Below, one piece after another: positions 1-8,356 of a stretch of DNA of 64,000 nucleotides. The first letter of the stretch is position 1; each line of letters starts with the position of its first letter. Position numbers and translations under genes: made by a program. The notes under the pieces were generated by a model that made no database searches, was not told the origin of the DNA, and saw nothing but the letters and a program-made list of their open reading frames with translations. Source of the DNA: DASWED01 sp036394995 (GTDB lineage: Bacteria > Actinomycetota > UBA4738 > JACQTL01); assembly GCA_036394995.1 (NCBI GenBank), contig DASWED010000112.1, forward strand, positions 1-64,000. The letters are read 5' to 3'.

Positions 1-2
1 GA

Positions 3-608
3 TCGGGCTCCGGCACCGGCTCCGGCACCGGCTCCGGAGACACCTCCGGCGGTTCGGACAGCTCTCCAGTCGTGCAGCCGGGCCAGCCCCACGACTTCGG
101 CCCGCTGGGAGGCCCCGTCTTCCGCTACCACGGCCCGTACCACTTCAAGCCCCCGTTCTCGGTGGGCGACTCGCCGGGGCACGCGGTGAAGCCCCCGTCG
201 ACCGGAACGGCCGGCTCCTCGGCCGGCGGCGGCCACGCGGTCCAGCCACCCCAGCCGGGGGCCGACGCCGGCAATGGGTCAACACAGTCCACGGAGTCCA
301 CGGAGTCCTCGCAGGATCGCGTGGTGGTGCAAGCCACGTCGGCCTCGCCCGAGCGGCGAGTCCAGCCCCTGGTGTGGCTCCTGATCCCGCTCGGCCTGAT
401 CCTGTTCGCCGCCACGGTCGCGGTGGTGTTCGAGTCCGACGACGAGCGGGTCGTCGCGGTGGCCACCGACGGGAAGCGCGAACGTGCGGTGCCCGTGGAC
501 GCGGTGGACGCCCCGCCGGCCGGGCCGATCGTGAAGCTCGGGTTCGCCACGAGGCGGGCCGTGGGGACGGTGGGTCGGGGCGTCCGGCGAACGTTCCGCC
601 GCGGCTGA
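3..608 (+). CDS. Secreted or membrane-anchored hypothetical protein, 5' end outside the window
   Basis: The reading frame is open from base 3, so the start lies before the window. The first visible residues are Gly/Ser/Thr repeats (GSGTGSGTGSG), then a Pro/Gly-rich linker, then one strong hydrophobic segment (about 24 residues beginning PLVWLLIPLGL) near the C terminus, followed by a short basic tail. This is the layout of a cell-wall-spanning protein with a C-terminal membrane anchor. A GTG at 72 could start a shorter protein, but the repeat upstream is in frame and looks coding. No catalytic domain is visible. Function unknown. Confidence 0.6.
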   Translation, partial: SGSGTGSGTGSGDTSGGSDSSPVVQPGQPHDFGPLGGPVFRYHGPYHFKPPFSVGDSPGHAVKPPSTGTAGSSAGGGHAVQPPQPGADAGNGSTQSTESTESSQDRVVVQATSASPERRVQPLVWLLIPLGLILFAATVAVVFESDDERVVAVATDGKRERAVPVDAVDAPPAGPIVKLGFATRRAVGTVGRGVRRTFRRG

Positions 609-726
609 TCCCCGCCCGGGCCGGGCAAACAGCACGCTTCCCGTTTCACTGACCGCCGGTCAGGGAATACCTGGCCCGCCGGTTGGGGGGTCCGGCGGAG
701 CCCGACGCCAGACCGAGGACCCGACC

Positions 727-3700
727 ATGCGACACCGTCCCGCGCTCGTCCCGCTGACCCTGCTCCTCGTGCTCGCGACGGCCATGCCGGCCGGCGCCAC
801 GTTCCCGTTCCCCCCGCAGGGCGGCGACCCCTACGACTACACGAAGCTCCACATCACGAACGGGACCTGCCCGCCCACCGCCGGTAGCGACCTCCCCCGG
901 GGATTCGACTGCCGGGCGGAGTCGAAGCTGACCGACTACGCCCCCCAGCCCGGCGACGTCGACCACGACCCGACCGTCGAGAGCAACCCCCAGGAGCTGT
1001 TCGGGCGCAAGGGACCAGGGACGAACCGGGCCTGGGAGCTCACCACCGGACGGCCGGACACCCTCATCGCCGAGCTCGACAGCGGCATCCTGTGGAGCCA
1101 GGACACGCCCGAGCTGGTCAACAAGTTCTTCCTGAACCGGGGCGAGCTGCCGGTTCCGTGCACCGCGGCGCCCTGCTCGACCACGTTCGGCGGTTCGCTC
1201 CAGACCCACGACGTGAACCACGACGGCGTGTTCAACGTCGCCGACTACGCGAACGACCCGCGGGCGCACGACTTCACGGACGACCGGAACGACTACCTGG
1301 ACCCCGCCGACCTCATCCGGACGTTCTCCGACGGCGCCGACCAGGACGCCGACGGCTACACGGACGACATCGCCGGGTGGGACTTCTTCGAGGACGACAA
1401 CAACCCAGGCGACGACGTGGAGTACGGCCACGGGACCGGAGAGGTCCGGGACTCGTCCGCGGAGATCGAACGGCACGTGACGCAGTGCCCGAACTGCACG
1501 GTGATGCCGCTGCGGGTGGGCGACTCGTTCGTCGCCGACATCGACGACTTCGCCGAGGCGGTCGTGTACGCGGTGGACCGCGGCGCCAGCATCGTGCAGG
1601 AGGCCCTGGGCACCTACAACCACACCGCGTTCGCCCAGGCCGCCGTGGACTACGCGTACCGGAACGGGGTGCTGGTGGTGGCCTCGGAGGCCGACGAGGA
1701 GGCCGGCCACCACAACTACCCGGCCGCGCTGAACCACACGATGGTGGTGAACTCGCTGACGCACTACGCCACGGTCCCGGACACCGACGCGCCGGCGGAG
1801 GAGCCGCTGACGTATCTCGCGTTCAACGGCTGCACGAACTTCGGCGGGTACACGTGGCTGTCGGTGGAGTCGAACTCGTGCTCCTCCGACGCCACGGGCC
1901 AGTCCGCCGGCATGGCCGGGCTGCTGTACAGCGAGGCCCGCAACGCCGTGGACCACGGGATCCTGCACCGCTCGGTGGCCGGGCGGCCGCTCTCGGCGGA
2001 GGAGGCCAAGCAGCTGCTGCGGATCGCCGCCGACCCCATCGACTTCTCCACCCCGGACCCGCCCGGGCCGCCGAACAACTTCGGCACCACCCTCCCCGAC
2101 TCCATGCGGTACGTGACCACCGCCGGGTGGGACCAGATCACCGGATGGGGCCGGTTGAACATCCAGCGGGCCGTGAACCTGGTGGCCCGGGGCAGGATCC
2201 CGCCCGAGGCCGATCTCACGTCGCCGCTGTGGTGGCAGAGCCTGCCGGAGACCGGCCACGTGAGCGTGATGGGCCGCGTGGCGGCGCCCCGGGCCGGCTC
2301 GTACGCGTACCGGGTCCAGTTCGCGCCCGGCGTCCAGCCGCCCCGGTGGCCCGCGGCCGAGACCTGGACCACGGTGGCGTCAGGGACCGGCACCTCGCCG
2401 AAACAGGGCGTGCTGGCCTCGCTGGACCTGGCCGCCGTCCGGGCCGCGATCGACGCGGCGGTGCCGCCCTACACGCCGGCCGACGACCCCACCTCGCCGG
2501 ACCTCCCCGAGCAGGACGCGTTCCGGGTCCGGATGGTCGTCTGCGCGGGCGTGGCGGCCTGCCCGTCCGGCGAGGCGCTCCTGGAGAGCTCGCCGTCCAT
2601 CGCCATCGAGCAGCGCCAGCTCTTCTCACACGACGACCCCACGCTGCTGCCCGGGTGGCCGAGGCACCTGAACGCCGACGGGGCCGGCTCGCCCGCGTTC
2701 GCCGACCTCACCGGCGACGGCGTGGACGAGCTGGTGGTCTCCGACGGGAACGGGTTCGTCCACACGTTCCGGGCCGACGGCGCCGAGCTCCCCGGATGGC
2801 CGGTGCACACCGACCCCATCCCGCTCCCGCACTCGGGCACGAACGCGTACACGCGAGGGCAGGTCCCGGCGACCGTGGACGCGGCCATCCTGCTCGGCTC
2901 CCCGCTCGTGGCCGACCTCGACGGCGACGGGACGCCGGAGGTCGCCGTGGGGGCCATCGACGGCAAGCTGTACGTCTGGCATTCGAACGGGACCCGCGCC
3001 GCCGGGTTCCCCGTGACCACCGATCCCGACTACTCGGTGGAGCCGGGATGCCAGACGGCGATCGGGCCGGCCTGCGACGACTGGTCGTCCCACGACGTCC
3101 GCGACCCGCACAACACGGTCTTCCGGGGGTTCGCCGCGCCGCCCGCGGCCGGCGACCTGGACCCGTCCCATCCCGGGCTGGAGCTCGTGGCCGGGGCCAT
3201 GGACGACCACGTGTACGCGTTCCACGCCGACGGCACGCAGGTCGCCGGATGGCCGGTGCTGATCGTGGACCCGGTCTACGTCCAGGCGGTGGACCCCGTG
3301 ACTCACGAGGTCACCTACACGGTGGACCTGGGCGAGCTCCGCCAGCGCAAGATCATCTCCACGCCCACGCTCGGCGACGTGGACGGCGACGGGACCCTGG
3401 AGGTCGCCGTCAACGTGAACGAGCAGTTCGCCGAGGACCCCAACTGGACGCTCCGCGACCCGTCGCTGCAGTCGCTCCGGGCCCTCGGCACCACCGGCAA
3501 CACCCGCGTGTACCTCCTGTACGCCGACGGAACGGATCACCCGGCCACCGCTGGCCAGCAGGCGTCCGCGAACCCCGACGACCAGGCCTACGTGGCGGGG
3601 TGGCCGGCGAGGATCGGCATGGCCACCACCCAGCTGCTCCCCGACGTGGGCGAGGGCTCGAACGGGTCACCGGTGATGGCCGACGTGGACGGCGACGGGA

Positions 3701-4665
3701 CGCTCGAGATCGGCACGGCCTCGATCGACAGCCCGCCGTACCTGCTGAAGGCCAACGGCTCGTCATTCTACGGCGCCGACCCCCAGGGGCACGCCGTGAC
3801 CATGGCCACCTCGGCGGACGAGTTCAAGAGCGGCGCCACGGACGGACCGTCGCTGGCCGCGATCGGCGGCGGCGTCTTCGGGCGGCTCGGAGGTCCGGGC
3901 TCGCCGGTCTCGTTCGCCATGGGCGCGTCGGGTCTCCGGCGGCTGCTCGACGTGGTCCTGCCGGAGCAGCAGCTGGGGGCGGAGGACCACATCGGCGCGT
4001 GGAACGCCCTCACCGGGACGTACGACCCGGGGTTCCCCAGCCGGATGAACGACCTCATGTTCTTCAACACCCCGGCCGTCGCCGACGTCAGCGGGGACGG
4101 GCTGGCCGAGGTCCTCCAGGCCTCCGCCATGTACGACCTCCGGGCATACGGGTTGGGCGGTGCGGTGCCGGGCGGGTGGCCCAAGTTCACGGGCGGGTGG
4201 TCGGTGACCACGCCCGCGACCGGCGACCTGAACGGCGACGGGAAGCTCGACGTGGCCATGATGAGCCGCGAGGGGTGGCTGTTCGTGTGGTCCTCCGCCG
4301 GCGACGCGTGCCAGCCACAGGAGTGGCCGAAGTTCCAGCACGACCTCCACAACACCGGCGCGTACGGCACGGACGCCGAGCCACCGGCCGGCGTGAGGGC
4401 CCTGACCGCGACCCGCGCGAACGGGGCGATCACGGTGTCGTGGACGGCGCCGGGCGACGACGGCATCTGTGGGACCGCGCGCCGCTACCAGGTCCGCGTC
4501 AACGGCGGGCACTCGGCCGCGACGACGCCGCCGGACCCGGCCACCGCAGGCACCCGACAGACCATGACCATCCCCGACCCCAGGGGCCGCATCAAGACCG
4601 TCACGGTCTCCGCCGTCGACGAGGCCGGCAACCGGAACCCCACCCGCCTGGCCAAGGTCGTCTGA
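727..4665 (+). CDS. Secreted subtilisin-like (S8) serine protease with FG-GAP/VCBS-like repeats and C-terminal FN3 domain
   Basis: Predicted exported protease of 1312 residues. A signal peptide covers about residues 1-24. The catalytic triad can be placed at Asp118 (LDSGI), His235 (YGHGTG) and Ser393 (GQSAGMAG). Six or more Asp-rich calcium-type repeats (such as DLDGDGTPEVAVG, DVDGDGTLE, DLNGDGKLDVAM) fill about residues 650-1200 and resemble an FG-GAP/VCBS beta-propeller. A fibronectin type III domain closes the protein (about 1220-1312). The start has GAGGA 7 nt upstream. The residue at the oxyanion-hole position appears to be Asp323 rather than Asn, so activity is not certain. Substrate unknown; the repeats probably bind surfaces or proteins outside the cell. 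Confidence 0.88.
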   Translation: MRHRPALVPLTLLLVLATAMPAGATFPFPPQGGDPYDYTKLHITNGTCPPTAGSDLPRGFDCRAESKLTDYAPQPGDVDHDPTVESNPQELFGRKGPGTNRAWELTTGRPDTLIAELDSGILWSQDTPELVNKFFLNRGELPVPCTAAPCSTTFGGSLQTHDVNHDGVFNVADYANDPRAHDFTDDRNDYLDPADLIRTFSDGADQDADGYTDDIAGWDFFEDDNNPGDDVEYGHGTGEVRDSSAEIERHVTQCPNCTVMPLRVGDSFVADIDDFAEAVVYAVDRGASIVQEALGTYNHTAFAQAAVDYAYRNGVLVVASEADEEAGHHNYPAALNHTMVVNSLTHYATVPDTDAPAEEPLTYLAFNGCTNFGGYTWLSVESNSCSSDATGQSAGMAGLLYSEARNAVDHGILHRSVAGRPLSAEEAKQLLRIAADPIDFSTPDPPGPPNNFGTTLPDSMRYVTTAGWDQITGWGRLNIQRAVNLVARGRIPPEADLTSPLWWQSLPETGHVSVMGRVAAPRAGSYAYRVQFAPGVQPPRWPAAETWTTVASGTGTSPKQGVLASLDLAAVRAAIDAAVPPYTPADDPTSPDLPEQDAFRVRMVVCAGVAACPSGEALLESSPSIAIEQRQLFSHDDPTLLPGWPRHLNADGAGSPAFADLTGDGVDELVVSDGNGFVHTFRADGAELPGWPVHTDPIPLPHSGTNAYTRGQVPATVDAAILLGSPLVADLDGDGTPEVAVGAIDGKLYVWHSNGTRAAGFPVTTDPDYSVEPGCQTAIGPACDDWSSHDVRDPHNTVFRGFAAPPAAGDLDPSHPGLELVAGAMDDHVYAFHADGTQVAGWPVLIVDPVYVQAVDPVTHEVTYTVDLGELRQRKIISTPTLGDVDGDGTLEVAVNVNEQFAEDPNWTLRDPSLQSLRALGTTGNTRVYLLYADGTDHPATAGQQASANPDDQAYVAGWPARIGMATTQLLPDVGEGSNGSPVMADVDGDGTLEIGTASIDSPPYLLKANGSSFYGADPQGHAVTMATSADEFKSGATDGPSLAAIGGGVFGRLGGPGSPVSFAMGASGLRRLLDVVLPEQQLGAEDHIGAWNALTGTYDPGFPSRMNDLMFFNTPAVADVSGDGLAEVLQASAMYDLRAYGLGGAVPGGWPKFTGGWSVTTPATGDLNGDGKLDVAMMSREGWLFVWSSAGDACQPQEWPKFQHDLHNTGAYGTDAEPPAGVRALTATRANGAITVSWTAPGDDGICGTARRYQVRVNGGHSAATTPPDPATAGTRQTMTIPDPRGRIKTVTVSAVDEAGNRNPTRLAKVV

Positions 4666-4749
4666 TCCGCGGGGCACCTGATCGGCTCGGTGACGCTGCT
4701 GCTGCACGCGGCCGGCTCGTGGCCGAGTGGGCCTGAAGCGGCCGCCTCC

Positions 4750-6306
4750 CTACAGCCGGTCGAGCGCGGCCCACATGGACGCCTTCAGTTCCTCGAGCGC
4801 CAGGCGGTGCTCGGTCCCGGCGGCCACCCGGACGAACGGAATGCCGGCCCTGGCGTCGGCGGCAGTGACGTACACACGGGCGACGTCGAATCCGAAGCTG
4901 GCACCGGCCACCAGGGGAACCTTCAGCCGCTCGGCTTCCTCGAGCATGAGTCGAACCAGACGAGACCGGTCGCCGGCGGTGGCCGTCCGGCCGAGGTCGA
5001 TCTCCAGGTAGCCTCCGCGGAACCGAAGGTCCCGCGTGCGCTCCCACGCTGGATGCGACGGCAGCGCGGGGTGGACGACGCGGATCCCTCCCGCGCGGCG
5101 CCCGATCGCGGCGGGATGGCCGGACATGTGGATCGCCAGTTCCTCTGCGTTGCGTCCGAGCCTGGTCAGCCGCCGTTCCAGGATCGCCCGGTCCGGGTCC
5201 GGCACCAGGTGCGGAGCGAGGTCGGAGACGTTCGTGCCGAGGTGCTCCCGGAACCCGTCCAGGACCTCGCCGTCCCGTTCCCCGGCCACCACCATGCCCG
5301 CGGCCACCCGATCCAGCCCGAGCTGCGCGTACTTCGTCAGGCTCTCGTGCACGACCAGCCGGACCCCGGCGGCGGCAACGAGCACGAACGGCTGGAACGT
5401 ACAGGACCGCCCCGTGTTGTCGAGCACCAGGACCGCCCCGGTGCCCCCGCCCGCGAGCGACCGGACCACGGCGGGGATGTCCGGGACGTCGATGCCCGAT
5501 GCGTTGCACAACGTGTCCAGGAACACCGCCCCCGGGCGATGGCGGGCCAGGGCCTCGAGCATCGCGTCGCCATGGCGTTCGTCCACCTCGACCACGCGAC
5601 CCGGGAAGGCCCGGAGGACGAGGTCGCGACACTCGTGGTAGCTCCGCCGTCCGAGCAGCACCGGGCCCGGCGGCCGGACCTCGAACAGCAGCCAGCCGAG
5701 GATCGTCGTGAACGCGGACATGCCGCAGCTCGTCATGAGGGCGCGCAGCGCGAGACCGGCGGGATGGTCCACGTATTCGTGGAGGAACGCCGCCTCGAAG
5801 CGGGCGGCGTCGTCGTGGCGGTCCCGCCGGTAGTCGTCGTGGTGCTCGGTGACCCGGCCCCGGAACCTCCCGGCCTGAGGGTGGACCGAGTGGGCGAACG
5901 ACGGCGACTGCCAGTCGGCGGCCGTGATGCATGCGGCGGCCACCGACCGGGCCGTCCGCAGCGCCGCCAGTCCCGCCGTCTTCCGGGCGGCCAACCGGTG
6001 CACCAGGTGCCCGGTGGGCCGCGCGGCCAGAGCCACCTCGCGATCGGCGAGCATCGACTCCCGCAGCATGGCGACCCGGCGCCGGTGCACCAGCAGCTGC
6101 TCCATCGCGAACCGGGCCCCCATGCCGTCCGGCCCGCCCACCTCGCCGAGATCCTCGAGGCCCCAGTCGATCCGGCGGCAGGTCCGCCGGGCCAGGCTCG
6201 CCATGTCCTCGAGGTCGGCCGCGAGCTCGAGGACGGATTCGGCCACCGGATCCTCTCCCCGGACGGCGTGCCGCCGCGCGCCGATCCTCGTGACGATGGA
6301 GGCCAT
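4750..6306 (-). CDS. PLP-dependent enzyme of the Cys/Met metabolism (cystathionine synthase-like) fold
   Basis: 518 residues. The C-terminal two thirds resemble the trans-sulfuration family of fold-type I PLP enzymes: SCGMSAF near 193-199 for cofactor phosphate, Asp296 in LVLDNTG for the pyridine nitrogen, and the Schiff-base Lys325 in HESLTKYAQLG. The first 180 or so residues are an extra helical, Arg/His-rich region not found in ordinary cystathionine gamma-synthases, so the substrate is unclear. It could be a lyase, a synthase or an amino-acid modifying enzyme. It is divergent from murF with about 130 bp between starts, and no sulfur-assimilation genes are near. Confidence 0.75.
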   Translation of the reverse strand: MASIVTRIGARRHAVRGEDPVAESVLELAADLEDMASLARRTCRRIDWGLEDLGEVGGPDGMGARFAMEQLLVHRRRVAMLRESMLADREVALAARPTGHLVHRLAARKTAGLAALRTARSVAAACITAADWQSPSFAHSVHPQAGRFRGRVTEHHDDYRRDRHDDAARFEAAFLHEYVDHPAGLALRALMTSCGMSAFTTILGWLLFEVRPPGPVLLGRRSYHECRDLVLRAFPGRVVEVDERHGDAMLEALARHRPGAVFLDTLCNASGIDVPDIPAVVRSLAGGGTGAVLVLDNTGRSCTFQPFVLVAAAGVRLVVHESLTKYAQLGLDRVAAGMVVAGERDGEVLDGFREHLGTNVSDLAPHLVPDPDRAILERRLTRLGRNAEELAIHMSGHPAAIGRRAGGIRVVHPALPSHPAWERTRDLRFRGGYLEIDLGRTATAGDRSRLVRLMLEEAERLKVPLVAGASFGFDVARVYVTAADARAGIPFVRVAAGTEHRLALEELKASMWAALDRL

Positions 6307-6440
6307 GGCGTCCGATCCGCTCCGTTCGGTGGCCGTCGAAGACCAGACCGCGCCGCCCCCCGCACGGTTCCACCGGCCGGGGAACCCGATGGGCCTCCGG
6401 ACGGTCGTTGGGGCGGGGACGAAAGGACCGGGCCAGCCGC

Positions 6441-7826
6441 ATGAGGGAGCGGATGCTCTCGGAGATCGCCGGGGCGCTCGGCCTGCGCCGGGCCGGCCCG
6501 GACCGCCCGGTCGGCCGCGTGGTGGTGGACAGCCGCGGGGCCGGACGGGGTGACCTGTTCGTGGCCCTGCGCGGGAGCCGGACCGACGGCCACCGGTTCG
6601 TCCGCGAGGCGACCGCCAGGAGGGCGGCCGTCCTGGTCGAGGAGGCCGACGCTCCGGGACCGGGAGGCCCGGCGCTGTTCGCCGCCTCCTCGCTCGACGC
6701 GCTCGGCGCCCTGGCGGCGACGGTGCGGAGCGAGTTGACCGCCCGGGTGGTGGGGATCACCGGCTCGAACGGCAAGACGACCACGAAGGACTTCACCGCC
6801 GCCGTGGCCGCCACCCGGTGGGTCACGCACGCCAGCCCCCGCTCGTTCAACAACGAGGTGGGCGTGCCCCTGACCATCCTCGGCGCCGCGCCGGACACGG
6901 AGGTCCTGGTGTGCGAGATCGGAGCGGGCGCCGTCGGCGAGATCGCGGCCCTGTGCCGCATCGTCCGCCCGGAGATCGGCATCGTCACGAATATCGGCGT
7001 CGCGCATCTCGAGACGTTCGGCTCGCGGGCGAACGTGGAGCGGGCCAAGGGCGAGCTGGTCGAGTCGCTTCCAGAGCGCGGCGTGGCCGTGCTGAACGTG
7101 GACGATCCCCGGGTCCGCCGGCTCGGCGTCCATACGTCGGCGAGCGTCGTGACGTTCGGGCGTGGCGACGCCGACGTCCGGGCTCGCCGGGTGCGGCTCG
7201 ACGGCGAGGGCCGGGCCTCGTTCGTGCTCGAGGCCGACGGTGAGGCTCACGCCGTCCGGCTCCCGGCGCCGGGCGCGCATCTCGTGGCCGACGCCCTGGC
7301 CGCGGTGGCGTGCGGGCTGGCCCTGGGGGTCCGGCCGGGACCGGCGGCGCATGCGCTGGAGAGGGCTCGCCTCTCGCCGTGGCGGATGGAGGTCCTGCGG
7401 TCACCCTCGGGCGTGGTGGTGGTGAACGACTCCTACAACGCGAATCCGGACTCGGTCGCGGCCGCCCTCCGTGCGGCGGCGGGGATGAACCCGCGGCGCC
7501 TGGTCGCGGTCCTCGGGCCCATGGCGCAGCTCGGGTCACTGTCCGGCCCGGCCCACGAACGGGTCGGCGCGCTGGCGGCCCGCCTGGGAGCCTGTCCCAT
7601 CGTGGCGGTCGGACCGGAGGGTGCCGCCATCCGTCGGGGGGCACTCGCGCATCGCGGGAGCACCACGGTCCTCCTGGCGGCGGACGCGGCGGACGCGGAG
7701 CGGACGGTCCGGCGGATCGTTCGGCCGGGCGACGTGGTGCTGGTCAAGGGCTCGCGCATCTCCGGCCTGGAGCGGGTGGCGCTCTCGCTCGCCGGCCGGC
7801 AGATGCCGTCGGCCGAGCCGTACTAG
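6441..7826 (+). CDS. murF: UDP-N-acetylmuramoyl-tripeptide--D-alanyl-D-alanine ligase
   Basis: Adds D-Ala-D-Ala to the UDP-MurNAc-tripeptide in the cytoplasm, the last cytosolic step of peptidoglycan precursor synthesis, using ATP. The Mur-ligase P-loop GITGSNGKTTTKD is clear, followed by SFNNEVGVPLTIL and IGIVTNIGVAHLE, typical of MurF, and the C-terminal domain motif NDSYNANPDS. I chose the ATG at 6441 because GAAAGGA lies about 13 nt before it; an in-frame ATG at 6408 has no such site and one at 6453 is possible. It stands alone, away from any visible division/cell-wall cluster, so it may be a second copy or a relocated gene. Confidence 0.93.
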   Translation: MRERMLSEIAGALGLRRAGPDRPVGRVVVDSRGAGRGDLFVALRGSRTDGHRFVREATARRAAVLVEEADAPGPGGPALFAASSLDALGALAATVRSELTARVVGITGSNGKTTTKDFTAAVAATRWVTHASPRSFNNEVGVPLTILGAAPDTEVLVCEIGAGAVGEIAALCRIVRPEIGIVTNIGVAHLETFGSRANVERAKGELVESLPERGVAVLNVDDPRVRRLGVHTSASVVTFGRGDADVRARRVRLDGEGRASFVLEADGEAHAVRLPAPGAHLVADALAAVACGLALGVRPGPAAHALERARLSPWRMEVLRSPSGVVVVNDSYNANPDSVAAALRAAAGMNPRRLVAVLGPMAQLGSLSGPAHERVGALAARLGACPIVAVGPEGAAIRRGALAHRGSTTVLLAADAADAERTVRRIVRPGDVVLVKGSRISGLERVALSLAGRQMPSAEPY

Positions 7827-7829
7827 GCT
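7824..7829 (+). promoter_or_regulatory. Putative -10 element TAGGCT for the split-barrel/UbiA pair
   Basis: TAGGCT overlaps the TAG stop codon of murF. A start of transcription 6-7 nt later would give a leader of about 35 nt containing the strong AAAGGAG site used by the next gene. The same hexamer precedes the regulator gene at 21510. By-eye call. Confidence 0.4.
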
Positions 7830-7870
7830 GGCGGCCCGCTCGGACCGCTGACCCGCGAAAGGAGCCTGGC

Positions 7871-8356
7871 ATGGGAGTCCTGCCCCCGGAGGTGGAGGAG
7901 CTGCTGGACGTGGCGCTGGTGGCCGAGCTCACCGCGATCGACGAGTCCGGCCGCCCGGTGACCCACCCGCTGATCCCCCTGTACGACGGGGAACGGATCC
8001 TGATGCATTCGAGCATCCTGTTCTCGCGCAAGCTCGAGCGGATCAAGGCGAACGGGAAGGTCTCGGTGAGCCTGTCCGATCCCGTGGCCATGCCCGTGGA
8101 GCGGTTCCGGCGGGCCACGATCCAGGGCGATGCCCGGGTGATCGACGACGACCTCCATTCCGGCTGGGAACGCACGATCCTCCCGCTGTGGCGGAAGAAG
8201 GAGCCCCTCATCGACGTGTTCCTGGGCAAGCGGGTGGCCCTCCCGCTGTTCTTCGAACGGGCCGTGATCGAGATCGTCCCCCGGCGGGTGTTCCTGTGGG
8301 AGGACGGCGACACGGCGCGCGAGCCACGGACGTTCGAGCTGGAGGGGGTGTCCTGA
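7871..8356 (+). CDS. Pyridoxamine 5'-phosphate oxidase-like split-barrel protein
   Basis: 161 residues resembling the FMN/F420-binding split-barrel family: a conserved N-terminal strand pair around TAIDESGRPVTHPLIPLYDGERI, then KLERIKANGKVSVSLSD and a long C-terminal helix-strand segment. Members reduce quinones, enones or bilins with F420H2 or FMN, or bind heme; which applies here cannot be told. AAAGGAG lies 6 nt before the ATG. The stop overlaps the next start (TGATG), so it is probably translated together with the UbiA fusion, which itself begins with a related domain. Confidence 0.75.
   Translation: MGVLPPEVEELLDVALVAELTAIDESGRPVTHPLIPLYDGERILMHSSILFSRKLERIKANGKVSVSLSDPVAMPVERFRRATIQGDARVIDDDLHSGWERTILPLWRKKEPLIDVFLGKRVALPLFFERAVIEIVPRRVFLWEDGDTAREPRTFELEGVS

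Noticed and set aside
646..2259. Long open frames on the opposite strand of the protease gene, and many similar long antisense frames elsewhere
   Set aside because: They mirror real genes on the other strand, are Arg/Gly/Pro-rich with no domain, and are expected at this GC content.
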